Shown here: piece after piece, positions 50,085 through 62,937 of the stretch
How the letters are laid out: each line of letters begins with the position of its first letter
Numbering within the stretch: position 1 is the stretch's first letter
Assembly (NCBI RefSeq): GCF_020379485.1
Contig: NC_063434.1
Span: forward strand, 28,591,401-28,655,400
Source of the DNA: Brassica napus
Lineage: Eukaryota; Streptophyta; Magnoliopsida; Brassicales; Brassicaceae
Direction of reading: 5' to 3'
DNA length: 64,000 nt
Program-made: the position numbers and the translations under genes
Notes under the pieces: generated by a model
What the model was told of the DNA's origin: nothing
What the model saw: the letters and a program-made list of their open reading frames with translations, nothing else
The model's database searches: none

Positions 50085-53000
50085 TCAATCTTTGCGAACC
50101 AAACCACCGTAGAATGGAATATCGGTTTGAGGCAACCAAGTATCTCCCAATGTAAAGTTGTAAACCGTGAAGTTCATCGCTTGTGCCATGTCCAATAAAT
50201 TGTACCCTAACCACTGCACTCTCCGGTCTGTCTTTGCCCCCGGTCCGAAGTTATCATACTCGCCATAGTAAATCGTGTCTAATCCAGTAGTACCATTCCA
50301 TTCGAGCCATCCCACTGGTTGAACAATGTCACTAATATATGATTGCATGAAAACCGTTCTTGAGTAAGGCTTCCATGGACGCCCTAGGAACGTCATGGTC
50401 GAGGTAGGATCAGCTGCTAGATCTGGTGCGGCTTTGATGGTACAGTTGATAATAGAGATTCCAGTGTTTTGGTTTGGTTCGGTTCTTCCATGGGCTGTAA
50501 TTGCATTCTTCTGCTTCGCCATTGGTTTTCTAGCATATATATTGCAGTTTTGAAAGATTGCAGCTGCATTTCCGAATATAAAATCAATGGTACCTATAAC
50601 AAAAGCAAAGGAAGAAAAAGGGACATATTAAAAATGTATCAGTGAAACGCCATTCATGTAAATTCATATATATGTATAATTAATTAATGAGTTTTTACTT
50701 TTAAATCAAGTACCACAATGAAAATTTTGAGTTATAAGATTGAACCTGGTTTATGCAAATCATATTCCAATAACACAATACAAAAGTATACAAAAATGAA
50801 AAGTCAGTAGCAAAACCAATCATACCATATATATCGCATTCGCGATAGAACTGTCTAAGAGAATGGACGTAGAGAGTATCTTGATAGCCTTCAAAACTAC
50901 ATCGGTAAAAAGTGGATCCTTCAGCATTGTTCCTCAAGGCCACGGCCTGATGCTTCTCAGGTCCAGCTGTGTTTCTGAATGTAACATCAACTGCCATGAA
51001 CCGTTCTCCAGTCACCGCTACAAAATCAAATTAACACTATCATACACTGAGCAATTTGCTAGGCGCAATTCCAAAAGGGAAAAGTGAACAAATTAGAAGA
51101 AGATTAAAGAAAAACTAACCAAAGCTCGAGCAATTATACGTAGTCCAACCATCAACAACATTATGGTTCCCGGTAATAATCGTCTTATTGATTCCATCTC
51201 CCATAAGCAATAAATTCTTTTTGTTGATTGGAACAACGATATATTCTTCGTAGACACCTTCCCTTGCGTATATGACAAAGTAACCATCCTCCGGTCTAGC
51301 GTTATTAGGTGCTGCTGCTATTGCATCAGTAATGGTTGTGAAGTTGTCGGATTTGTATGGACCGACGATAACCGCTTGACTGACAAGGATGGAACCGCCG
51401 CTAGTCACCCCAAGCTCACCCAGCTTCCGGGCAGCTTTCCGACAATCTTTGTCATTGTCGCATGTTTTACGTAAAACCTGTATAAAAAAAATAAAAAAGT
51501 ATATCAAACATGTTAATATGCTCTTAATTATTACATAATTAGTTTATGATTTCATGTCTTGCTAAATCAGTGTTTATTGTGGCCGCACGAAATGACGGTG
51601 GACCATCCTATGATGAGGGAATCCACGTGAACACAGTTGGATTCGAGTGTGGACCCAATTGATTTTCTTAAAAGTCAAAGATGAGCGACGAGCGACCCAG
51701 TTGATCATCGTTTACTTGCAATAAAATGTGGCCTAAAAATGAGCGTAGGCCATGTGACATTTACTATCTTATGCTTCTGGATCACACACACACACAACAA
51801 GAGCACGTCCATTTCATTCTGACTCGATCTAGACATTAAGATATGTTCGAATATTTTTATAAATCCCTACGTCCTAAACAAGTAAATGCAAACCATATAT
51901 TAAAACTTAATCCGTATCTGTCCTCCTACATTGTTTAATTATTATAAACCATGATTTAATAATAACTAGAATTTAAACCCGCGCGTCCGCGCGGATATAT
52001 CTTTATTTAAATTATAAAATATATTTTTATACCAGTTACTATTATTTTATATTTATATTTTGTAAAATTTGTTTTGATGAAATTTTAGTAATCATTAACC
52101 ACTTGTTTTTGTATTTTTATTTAAAAATGTAACAACATACTAAAATTTTGTTTAGTTTTAAATAAATTAGAAATGCTCAAAAACTTTTCATGAATACATA
52201 ATATATATATATCTAAATATTGATAATTTGAACCGAATGAGTTTCTAAAAATATATATTAAGGATTCCATTTTTTTCTATATGAAAGATTGAATGAATTT
52301 CATATATCATATTTAGCACTGGTATAGTTGCATCATATATGATTTGGAAAACCATACACAAATGTTACAAACAGACCAAAATAAATAATAGGAGCATAAT
52401 ATGTAGTTATGGAAAATTTCGATATCATACATCTGAATATACTACATTAATACATGCATATCAAACCTTTTATTTATATTAGCTTTCCTTAAAATGTATA
52501 TAAGTATAAAAAATGTCTCCATTAGTATTCTCTTATTAAAAATAACAAACCTAACTTCCTAAATCCTTGCAACAAAATATTCACACGAAAACAAACATGT
52601 TGTATATTGTATAACTGAATTTTAAAGAATGTTATATTTATGTCTAATGAAATGTGAATAGGTTCAAAACTTGAATGACAACATTTTTAAGTAGATAAAA
52701 AGTAAGACTCTAATTTAATAGAATAGATAGATAATAATAAAAGTTTGATTACCTTAATCAAAGTCTCGAGCGGCTCACGATAGGTTGAGTTACGACCACC
52801 AAGAATCTTCCCTTTAGAAGCTTTAAACCTCTTCAAGTTACGGTTAAGCGCGTGGCTCACAAGCCCCAACGACACACTGTAAAGGCGAGTGAGATTCCCC
52901 ATCGGCGATCCAATCGCGGCGGCGAAACCACTCTTGGCCTCCACTAGTCCGTCAAGACACGTCTGCTGGTTCGTCACCACACCACTTAAAAGACTGTTCA

Positions 53001-53535
53001 CATGCTCCACGAGCGCCGCCGTCATCATATCAGCCATTTTGAGCTCAGCCGCGACGGTTTCAAGATAGCTCACACTCAGCTCAGCTAACTCGCCGCAGTC
53101 CGCCACCGCGCCTATTTCCTCGGCCGTCATGGAGCCTGGCTTGTTTCTCACGCGGCGTACGTAACCGTTGATGACTTTGGAGAGGCGGCTCGCTTGTTTG
53201 AGACATTGCTTGATCGTGAACTTGCCGTAGCTGTAGGGGTCGGACGGTGAGGATTTGACGGCGGAGAGGATCGTACGGCAGAGCTTTGGGTATGGAGTTG
53301 ACTTACAAGCGTCAGAAGTTGACTGTGAGGGAGGCAGAGAAGGTGGCTTAGAGGGAGGCAAGGAAGGTGGCTGAGACGGAGGCAAAGAAGGTGACTGTGA
53401 TGGAGGCAAGGAAGGTGGCTGTGACGGAAGCTCAGAAGGGGACGGTGAGGGAGACTGTGGTGAGATTAGAAACGCACATGAGAGGAAAAGAACTGACAGG
53501 AACAGGAGAGAAGAAGAGAAGTGGAGTGTTTTCAT
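50085..53535 (-). CDS. Pectin methylesterase with PMEI domain and Pro-rich linker, At3g10720-like
   Basis: Four exons on the minus strand: 52753-53535, 51120-51477, 50826-51017, 50085-50593, with consistent phases (1842 bp, 613 residues; I recall At3g10720 as 619). A cleavable signal peptide ([19 protein letters not shown]) is followed by a Pro/Ser repeat linker of the PPSLPPSQ type (about residues 27-75), a PMEI domain (about 77-240, [11 protein letters not shown]) and the PME catalytic domain (about 300-613). Motifs: [29 protein letters not shown] and LGRPWKPYS. The extensin-like linker may anchor the pro-protein in the wall. Intron 1 (51478-52752) contains a Helitron. The gene converges with PME gene 1. 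Confidence 0.92.
51966..52727 (-). mobile_element. Non-autonomous Helitron in intron 1 of the second PME gene
   Basis: On the minus strand it starts TCTATTCTATTAAATTAGAG (typical Helitron 5' end, preceded by A) and ends with the hairpin CCGCGCGGACGCGCGG followed about 9 bp later by CTAG and then T. Insertion between A and T without target duplication fits Helitron rules. No Rep/helicase frame, about 0.76 kb. The 5' end could be four bases further out (52731) because of a TCTA repeat. It lies about 25 bp from the intron-1 donor site. Confidence 0.85.
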
Positions 53536-53593
53536 TTTGTTGTATCTGTTTATGTTATGGTGTTTGTTTAGTGAATTGGCTTTATATTGTGTG

Positions 53594-53603
53594 TATATAT
53601 AGG
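53594..53603 (-). promoter_or_regulatory. TATA box of the second PME gene
   Basis: CTATATATAC on the minus strand, about 60-70 bp upstream of the start codon at 53535. Confidence 0.6.
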
Positions 53604-53884
53604 GACATACGAGGAGGTATTTAATGAATGCATGGGTTGGAGGGAAACTATATTATGTAATGCATGTTGGTCTAATAATTAATATTGTATAATACATGTA
53701 TATAATTTCGTTTTGGTCAAATAAAGAGTTTCATGTGTTATGTTATCTAATTGTTTTATGCAGCCGGTGGTCCACCGTCACGATAACCAACTTTGGTTGA
53801 CTTGATTAGAGAGAGTTTTAAAATTTTCATGTGATCTAACCGTAAAATTGGGTATTTTCTAGTGTTTAAAATTTTTGTTTAGTA

Positions 53885-54026
53885 CAAATTGTTATGCTAG
53901 AAACTGTAATTGTCTGTAATAGAAAAAGGCAATCAGGCATGTTTATACATTTCTCCAAATTGTTATGCTATAAACTGTAAGTCGTCGGTAATAGAAAAAG
54001 GCAATCAGGCATGTTTATACATCTCT
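53885..54026 (+). repeat. Two-copy tandem repeat, period 71 bp
   Basis: AAATTGTTATGCT starts at 53886 and 53957. Both units continue with AATAGAAAAAGGCAATCAGG and CATGTTTATACAT. Located in the upstream region of the second PME gene. Confidence 0.9.
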
Positions 54027-55065
54027 CGAGTTTAATTTGCAATTAGAAATTAACAAGGTGGGTTGACTTTTGTTAGAAAAGTTACGTTTCATATGATTTG
54101 ATTTTGACCGAGAAATGCATGCATGTGATGTGTTGGGGAGCTTTTGGACAAGGTAACGCGTGAAGGCAAGACGGTGAAGACTATTAGAAGTCGTCACTCT
54201 TGTCTATTCCACAATTCACACTTACAAGTTATGGTCCATTTGAATACACTCACATACCTCCTCGTTGGCTCTTCAAGTCTTCATGGCATATCATAACAGT
54301 ACCACATGTCTATATTATCAAATAAGTATTTATCAAATAAGTATATTTTTACACAATTAAATAAGTATTTATTTGATAAAATTACAGTAATTTTATCAAA
54401 TAAGTATATATCACACAATTAATCAAATGAATTACAGAAATTTTATTAAAAATTCATACCAAAATAGATTAAAAGAATTAAAAAACTAAATTAAATAATA
54501 TCTTATATAACTTTTATATTTAACATAAATAAAAATAATATAATTATATTGTTTTCAAATACACTAAAATAAAATTGTTAAAACACTACTTATCAAAATT
54601 TATAAAACATATTTATTTTGTAAATTAGATTTTGTTAAAAATATTTTTATGTTTTTAGAACACGGATCAAATCTAATTTAGGTAAATTACCGTCAGGTAC
54701 GTCACATTTTAATTGATGTAACGAGAGATTTAAACGGTCTCTAACATACACATAATTTTTTGGATATAAAATTAAACTCGTGATGTTAACTACATAACAT
54801 CATAAAAATTAAGGGATGTTGTCATATATAATATATATTTCGTGTAATTAAATATGCATTTGTTTAGTTTGCATAGTTAGCCATGTTATGTTATGGTTAA
54901 TACTTCATGTAGACAACAGTCATTTTTCTTTAAACAAAATTAATTTTATTCACCAAACTACTATCATTTACACACGAGTACGCATTATGTAATTACAATG
55001 TTAACTACAAGAGACTTTTTTTGACATATGAAGTTATAACACTCCTTGTCATCGTTTTTCTCTCT
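54027..55065. other. AT-rich spacer between PME and ASD1
   Basis: No gene. Contains a perfect inverted repeat at 54369-54403 (17-bp arms around a single base, TTATTTGATAAAATTAC / GTAATTTTATCAAATAA). The AAATAAGTAT phrase recurs nearby at about 54320, 54335 and 54360. Confidence 0.6.
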
Positions 55066-58000
55066 TCATAAAGTGGAAGAAGAATCAGAAACTGTCATTC
55101 TTATCTTCGCAGACTCCTTCAACAAATCAAACGAAGAGAACGAGTGTGGCGGGAGAATAACGGTAAGATCCTCCTCAGCCATCTCTAGCAAACTTTCGTG
55201 TGGTGCAACCTGCAAAGATCATATTTAGCTCTAAGCAGTCAAGAACATGAAAAAAAAAGACACTCAAATCTGTGATGATGATTCATTCCTCCATGTTCTT
55301 GGTTTTACCTTCTCTGGCTGTGTGAAGGAGTTCTCATCCATCACATTGGTAGATGTAAGTACTGTCTTCTTTGATCCCGAAACTTTCATCACGTTCGGGT
55401 CCAATCCAGTAACCAACACCTTCATATTCACTGAGGTAGCTCCAAAGTTCACAGCCTGCATATAAATTGAGAAGTTGAACACAGATTTTTTAAAAAGAAT
55501 CTTAGAAAACTAAGGCTCTAACCTTTATGCGTATGTAATCTTGTTCATTGTTCTTCCAGGTGATTGCAGATGCGACGAGAGAAGAAGAGTTTCCCTTGAG
55601 TGTTGACGTTAGAAGAGTTGATCCGCTTGACTCAGCGAAGAACCGTTGGACCCAGTAGCTAGGAGTTCCGTATAGATGAGAGGAGTTAAAGACTATTGCA
55701 TCAGGGTTCCACCTTCTGTCGTTTGTGTTCACAAAGAGTGGTGCATAGCTCGCCATTTCCACAATGTCACTGCAATAAAGAAAATCATCAAAGATGTTTT
55801 TTATTTTAAAAACTCGTTTGGTGTTTTTAGTTATGATCAAAAACCTGTTCTTTTCAAGACCAATGAGAAATGCAGCTTCTGCAAGAGCGGCCAGAAGGCT
55901 TCCTTTACCAGCATCTTTACCTGTCACAGCATATTCACTCACAAACGCCTGCAAAAAAAGTCTCACAGAGTGAGACACTGAGAAGCTTCAATTTGTCTTC
56001 GTTTTGAATAATGAGTGTTCTAAAAATCGGTCTAGACGGCGCCTAGTTGGCAAAATCGGCCTCTACGCGTTAAAAAAAATCAGTCTAAGCGCCTAATTAG
56101 TGTCTAGCGATTGTTTTGAACATTAGAATAATCTATTACCGCACCTTTGGACCTTTGCGAGAAGTGCGGTCAAACTGATGATACATGGAAAACAATTTGC
56201 TAGCAGAAGTGTAAATCTGTGAAAAAAAGGAAAACACTTTCTTTCAGACAGGAACACACATAAAGAAATATTCAAAGTTTATGTCAAGAATTTACGTGAA
56301 AATCATAGTACTCAGCAGGATGGTCGAGCGGACGAGATGATCCATCACAGTTAGAGATGATTTTGATATCAGGATAAGCCTTCTTGATAGCATCATAGAA
56401 CACAATATAGTTTCCTGTACATTTATAAATCTCAGTTAGTATCAAAGACACTCAACAATCAAATTGTGAGAGCATAGAGAGAAAATACAAAAGAAACCTC
56501 TGTAGTAAGTCTTTCCACAATCCTCATTCCCAATAGCAACATATTTCAATTCAAAAGGCTCTTTGCGTCCCATTGCAGCTCGAACTGATCCCCATGTAGA
56601 GTTAGCATCTCCCCTAGCAAACTCAATACCATCAAGTGCCTCCTGAACAAAGGGCATGATAGTAGCAGTTTCAACTTCATCGTTGTGACTAATCCCTGCA
56701 TAAAGGTGGTGAAGCACTTGTCAATAAACTAGGAATGCAAAAGAGAGAGATTAATCTTTGTATATACCGTTGTTAAACACCCATATTGGAGCTGCGCCAA
56801 TGTCTTCTGCCAACTACAAGAATGTTTCATTTTAACATTTGATTAGAGATTAAGGGATCATTACAGATCCATAAAAAAGAAAAGGAAGTCTCACTTGAAA
56901 GAACTCGAAGTGGCCAAGGCCATCATCAGTCCAATACTTCCAAACATCACCAAAATGTCCAGGTCTCTCTTCCCAAGGTCCAACGGTTTCTTTCCAGCGG
57001 AACGCATTGCTTAACCATTCACCCTCCACAAAACAACCACCTAAAAGTACACAAAGATCCAGAGTTGAATGAATAAACAAAAATTTATGTGTGTCTACTA
57101 GTCTTTATATATATATATTTACCTGGGAAACGGATGAAACGGGGTTTTATATCGGACATCATCTGGTATAGATCGTTTCTAAAGCCATGTCCCTGTAACC
57201 AAACCAAAAGAGATTGAACATTTTGTATTCTTTTCTCTATTAGCAATCTCATTAGAAAGAAACCTTGTAAGTATCCACTGGCATGGCTGAGACTTGATCA
57301 ATCCATATGGACCCTTTCTTGGTTGTTGTTAACTGAAGTCTTGCACCATGATCTGTCCCCTTTGCCTCCAATACAACCTCCTTCTTAGTCCAGTTTGAAA
57401 CATCAGAAGCAGAAGCTCTACATTGAAACAAATGGACAATGAAACAACAATAACAGATACGTATTCAGACTTAAAACTGAAAGTGTTTCTTACATGATCT
57501 TCTCAGAAGCAAGAGTCAGAGATCCATTAGAGCTAGCCAAGGACACAGACAGATCGATATCACCAGTGGAACGAACATAAAGAGCCACTTTATACTTCTT
57601 TCCTTCTTCAATATTCTAAAGAAAATGAAAAGAAAAAATGAAGTGAACAACTTAAACTCATACTCTTGATCACAATAGAGAGACTCACCATGCCCCAGTA
57701 ACCAGGGTTATAAACTCCAACACCTCCTGGTGGACAGCCTTTGTTACCACAGAGCACATCCATTCTCAATGCGATTTTATTACGTTCAAAGCAAGATGAA
57801 CGGTCTGTAGCTACATAGACAGATGACTGATCACCAACAATGGACCAAGGCCAAATATTAGACGGTGTGTTCTGCCCACCAGCTTCAAACCCTGAGAAAC
57901 CAAAAGTTTTTGCTTAGAGTAAATTACTGAAGCTAGGCCTGGGATTTTGAACCGAACCCAACCCGTTCAGTTAGAAGTTCGGTTCTTTAGGTTTTCGGTT

Positions 58001-58890
58001 TGGTTCGGCAATCGGTTACTTTGATCTTCTTTAAAAAAGTTTACTCCCATACAATACCAAAAACTCAAACCGAACTTATTGAACTATAGAAATTTTCTAA
58101 CCAAATTTAACCAAAACTAACCGAATTTATCCAAAATTTTAACAGGATTAAACCAAAATCAAAAACTTCGGTAGGTTTTCGGTTACTTTGGTTTTCTTGT
58201 TTAAAAATTAAAATAAAATCTTATACCCAAACCATACCAAAACCACGAACCGAACTAACCAAATTCCAAACCGAACTACCAAATTTAACCAAAATTAACC
58301 GAATTTATTCGAAACTTTAACAGAATTAAACCAAACTCTAACCAAAGTTTTTTGGTAGGATTTTTAAAAGCCAAACTAACCGAATACCTAACCAAACGTT
58401 ATTTTGGGTTAATTCGGTAAGATTTATGTTGAACTAACCGTAAACAGAACTATCGAACCAAATAACCCGAACTAAGGGAACCGGCATGCCTAACAGAAGC
58501 TTAACAAATGATTAGTTTCCAGGACATTTCACGATTCTAACCTCGGTTGCTAACAAGCTCAGCCCATAATCCACCAGCACCAGCATGGTTTATCTCCTGC
58601 ATTATGATTCGAACCATATAGCATTAAAAAAAAAGTCTAACCAATATTGTATAGCAGAGAACTGTTGGAGGCATTAGTAAATGTTAGCAAACCTCGAAGA
58701 AAATTCCGAAAAGAGTTTCAGGGATGAGTCTTCCAGCTCCATTAGAAGCATTGACTTGCAAAGTCACGGCTGGTTCTGTACCTTCATCTTGAGCTACAAC
58801 AACACGAAGGCTTTGATAGACAAAGCAAGAGCCAATGAGGAAAGAAAGTAAGCAAACACTTCTGAGAAACTTCCAAGACTCCGTATCCAT
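55066..58890 (-). CDS. ASD1: Alpha-L-arabinofuranosidase 1 (GH51), 15 coding exons
   Basis: Secreted GH51 enzyme that releases terminal arabinose from arabinan, arabinoxylan and arabinogalactan (At3g10740 by memory). Exons with consistent phase: 58693-58890, 58542-58596, 57689-57891, 57494-57615, 57264-57417, 57123-57192, 56895-57040, 56768-56813, 56498-56695, 56296-56414, 56145-56216, 55845-55948, 55523-55769, 55309-55455, 55066-55209; 2025 bp, 674 residues (about 678 in Arabidopsis). ATG at 58890 (MDTESWKFLRSVCLLSFLIG) is preferred over the in-frame upstream ATG at 58905 because the homologue starts this way. Signal peptide, then PETLFGIFFEEINHAG, WPWS, the IGNEDCG motif (acid/base Glu) and VSEYAV (nucleophile Glu). 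Intact. Likely linked in function to the neighbouring PMEs through pectin side-chain remodelling. Confidence 0.95.
57892..58541. repeat. ASD1 intron 2 with AACCGAA/TTCGGTT-rich repeat
   Basis: The intron (about 650 bp against 80-200 bp for the others) is largely made of degenerate units such as CCAAACCGAACT, TAACCAAAATTAACCGAATT and TTTTCGGTTACTTTGGTTTT. It looks like an inserted repetitive element. A similar composition occurs at 60850-61440. Confidence 0.8.
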
Positions 58891-58922
58891 GATCACCACA
58901 TGCAAATGAAATCAAGTGTATC

Positions 58923-59372
58923 CTGTAAAGAGAACATTTATAGAAAGGTTAGAAAAATTATTCAGCTCAAGCTGTTAGATTGACAATGACATAATAAAAC
59001 AAAGTAAAAAAAAAGGCTCTTTTGCTTATACTTATCAGTTTCTCTTCAACAAAAAGGAAGATCAAATATAAAGATATATCATAAGCTAATCGCAAAAACA
59101 AAGAGGAATCTGATAATAAAGGTTAAGTTTTTATATTAAAAGATTTGATTAAAGCTAGTTTGCAAATCAAAGTTTTGTCTCTCAGCTTAAAGACTCAAGC
59201 TTTACAGAAAATGAATCAAATTGGGTTCAGAGACAGATTAAAAAAAAAAAACTCAATTTGAGATCATTAGTCATAAAGTTAAGAGCCTTTGTCCGGTTTG
59301 ATAAGCAGTAACTAATTAGAACGATATTACAAAAAAAGAAAACAGAGAATCAACAAGAGATGGAAACAGAAC
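58923..59372 (-). other. Probable 5' UTR intron of ASD1
   Basis: On the minus strand, an acceptor CTTTACAG ends just before 58922 and a donor CAG|GTTCTG sits at 59372. This suggests a 5' UTR intron of about 450 bp and a first non-coding exon upstream of about 59373. Inferred from splice motifs only. Confidence 0.5.
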
Positions 59373-62213
59373 CTGAGTATCAAGAAAGACAAGGGGGTTG
59401 GGTCGAGACAAGAGATGAGTGAAGGAAGAGACAGAAGAGGAGTGGAAGTATAAGAATGTCTGGTCGAGAGATAGATATTGCTTAAGAGTGAGTTAAGGAA
59501 AACTTGCTTTCACGTTTGATTGAATTGCTTGTTTTCATGGAAGAAGGTGGATGTTGGTTAGAAGCGACGACTACTGAAACAACTCCACCTGCTCTCATCG
59601 CTTTTATTCTTATGGATAAAGATGTATTTTTTTATTTTATTTTTGGATAATGATTAGATCTCCTATTAAACTGTCCCCTAGATCAAATGGCTTTCAGTGG
59701 GATGATCCGTTTCTTTAGTACATTAATTCATACGATTATAATTTATAAATATATTCATGTCAACTAACAAAAAAAGGTTACTTTTTTCCCACACATTATT
59801 AAAAATGATACAACATTGTAGTTTGTAAATTTTCTAATATGCAAGTACCTTGGAATATAAAAAATGCAATGTAACTCAAAACCTTTTTCCAAGTCTTTGC
59901 AGGCTCCACAAAGCACATGCTTGCTTGTGTTCAATTGCAAGTTGCATGTTGTAGCGCCACACGACTCATAATGTTTAAGCTGCATCTTTATTGTTCATAT
60001 TACTCAAGAGTGTTCTTTGGAAGCTATTGTGCTTTTTCTTTTCATAATTCTCCAATACCATAAGTTGTTATAATCAACTATGTAACTTCTTACCTGTCCC
60101 TCAAATAATTTGACAAGAAAATTTGTTTATTAGTCTTCCTCATCGTTGCATCATCCCAGCTTTTGTCTTCTTCTCAACTAGCAATGGGATATAAACTAAG
60201 GATGAACTAGCAAGAAGATAATAATAATAACAAGTTGCCTTCGGCCTGGAAGGGCAACAACTTAAACAAATGATATTCTTCTTGTTCCATGGATATTTTA
60301 GTATGAACGCTTTGTTAATGTGAATCACTGTAGAGATAATTATATTTGTTTAAAAGTATTAAATACACTAATCAATTAAAGATCATATATATTAAGCATA
60401 TAACATCATAGATCAATCACTAATCACCTCAAAGCTTTGAAGATTATTCACTTTTTTTTTTTTTGGCACAATTGAAGATTATTCACTAATCTCAATGAAA
60501 GCACCAAAAACTATAATAGACATAAATTCATGTATGATCAAAAGATTAGAAGATATTTAAACAAGATAGAATTATGGGCCTCAATTGACTCCAGCTTTGG
60601 CCCACATCAAACTCCTGCGCACAAGAAGATTTAGTTACTGTCGATCAATTTTATACATAGACAAATACGATTAGGAATTTTGTCATAATACTATAGCAAA
60701 TTTTGTCATAATACTATAGCACTAGATGATAAGTTGATAACCCGTGCCATAAGTAGAGTGATTTTTTTTTTAAATATGTTGTATTTAAATATTATAAACA
60801 TCATGCATTTTGTTCAATAACCTTTTTTACATTTGATTAAAGGTCAGCATTCGAGTACCATTTGGTTCGGTTCGGATTTTTGCGGGTTTGGTTCGAGTTT
60901 TGGTTGGGATAACCTATTTATTTTTTTTTCAAAAATGAAAAGTTCATATATACTTTAAATTTTTCAAAATATAAAAATAAAATAATATATAACATAGAAA
61001 TTTGAATAATGTATGCCAAAATACTTAAACTTAACATAAAAATTGGTTTAGCTTAAATATCTGGATAGGAAATCAATAGATGTTTAGGTAGTTTAGGTAT
61101 TTTAAGTATTGTTTAGCTATTTTAAACATGTCCTTACAACTATTTGTATATATTTTTGATTATTTTGGACAACTTAAACACATCTTATATATTTTGTATA
61201 TTCTTTTAGATATTAAATTTAAAAATAATTAATAAATTTAAGTATATAAATATGGTTTGAATATATTCGGATAACCAAAATGTTTTGATTCGGATCAGGT
61301 TCGGTTCCAGTTCTCTAGATACCAGAACTTTGAACCTATTCGGATATCTAACCAATTTTGGTTAAAGTTCAGTACTATTTTTTTAGATCGGGTTTTGTTC
61401 GGTTTTTTGGATTTGGAAGTTTTGCCAAACCCTATATTTTTATTGTAAAAAAATTTAAACAAAAATGTTGATGTTCATATTGATTTTGGATATGCAACAA
61501 TTTTTAAACCAACACACATTTTACGATATACATGGCCTATTTAATTAATCATTAAAAACTGTTCTACACCCATTTAAGAAAAACAATGGGTTGAACTTTT
61601 AAAAAGTTACATTTTCAAATTGTCAATTGACACTTCCATATAATCCATGTCGGTGTTGTGACTAGAAAGGGGGCTAATGTTAGGAAAACAAATTTGTTGT
61701 GCAATCCGCGTTCTCGCTAAGTGATTTCCATAGCTTCTAAATAAATCTTCATTGTATCAATCTCTTGTAAAAAAATTTGAAAAATATTAATTAATAAAAT
61801 CTTACACTTTCTAAAGTAATCAATTGTTTCTCAATTAATATATAGGATATTAGAGTAATCACATAAATAAAAATAATACTTCTTGTTTATTTACAATATT
61901 TTTTATGGTAAATAAATAAAAATAATCATTTTATTTATTTTATATGGTATATAATTATATTTCAATGATATTGCCATAAATATATAGTATATTGTAATAT
62001 ACATATTAATTATTGAGACTTCCTACTTATATGGTTTTATTAAAATTTGTATATTTGATGTAACAAAAATTTTAAACCATTAATCCCAAAATTTTCGATG
62101 TGATATTTTTTTCTATGCAATTTTCAAAATTAAAATATAAGATCTCAATAATTTTTCAATGCAAGTTTATGTATTTTTAAATGGTACATAGTTTAATTAA
62201 ACGATATAAAAAT

Positions 62214-62215
<2 letters not shown>
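59373..62215. other. ASD1 promoter and AT-rich spacer with TTCGG-rich repeat
   Basis: 59373-59640 is likely the ASD1 5' UTR and promoter. No further gene is supported. About 60850-61440 contains GGTTCGGTTCGGATTTT- and TTCGGTT-rich degenerate repeats bracketing an AT-rich middle, similar to ASD1 intron 2 but in the opposite sense. Confidence 0.5.

Positions 62216-62253
<38 letters not shown>
62215..62253 (+). repeat. (TA)n microsatellite
   Basis: An uninterrupted TA dinucleotide run of roughly 19 units; likely polymorphic. Confidence 0.95.
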
Positions 62254-62258
<5 letters not shown>

Positions 62259-62937
62259 CAGAAACAGTTAAGCCATTGAGAGAAAAAAATTCAAAGTGGG
62301 ATTTTTAACATTTTTTGTAATTTATAGTCGTTTTAAAAATTCAAATATAACATATAAGAAAAATCTAATTTTTTATTATTATATGGTTAATGTGATTGTT
62401 TAATATCTTTTAAGAATATAAAATTAAACAAAAAAAGAAAGATACAAAAAATGTTATCAAATATTTATTATTCATAATCATTAATTGTCATATATGTATT
62501 AATCATATTATGTAATACTGTAACTTTTATTTTAAGAAAAGAATACACGCTTCTATATTTTGGATTAATATAACGTTCCCTGGAAATTAGATTTTGGACC
62601 TACAAATTATTCAATTGATTTGTATGATGTCATGTAAGCCAAATTGACATTTTAATTAAGTAATACTCAATAAATCTCTTTTGTAATTAGTACAAAATAT
62701 AAGTTACAACTTTTTAAATGATTCTTAATTATATATATAAAGGATTTATGAACTTTTTTTTTTGACTGAAGCATTTAGGAACTTCAAGTCGGCTTACAAA
62801 AACGTATTTGACAATCACCGATCATCGAACAAGAGAGCCAGAGGAGATTTAGAGCAAAAAGAAATAGAGAGACCAAGAGAGTTAGCAATTAGAGTGTTTA
62901 TTGATTTTGTCTCGTGAGAAAAGATATTAAACATGCT
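62254..62937. other. AT-rich spacer
   Basis: No gene or clear repeat is seen; it leads into the FBD-like remnant. Confidence 0.5.

Noticed and set aside
60140..60328. 62-codon minus-strand frame in the spacer
   Set aside because: No domain, no splice context and AT-rich; not distinguishable from chance.
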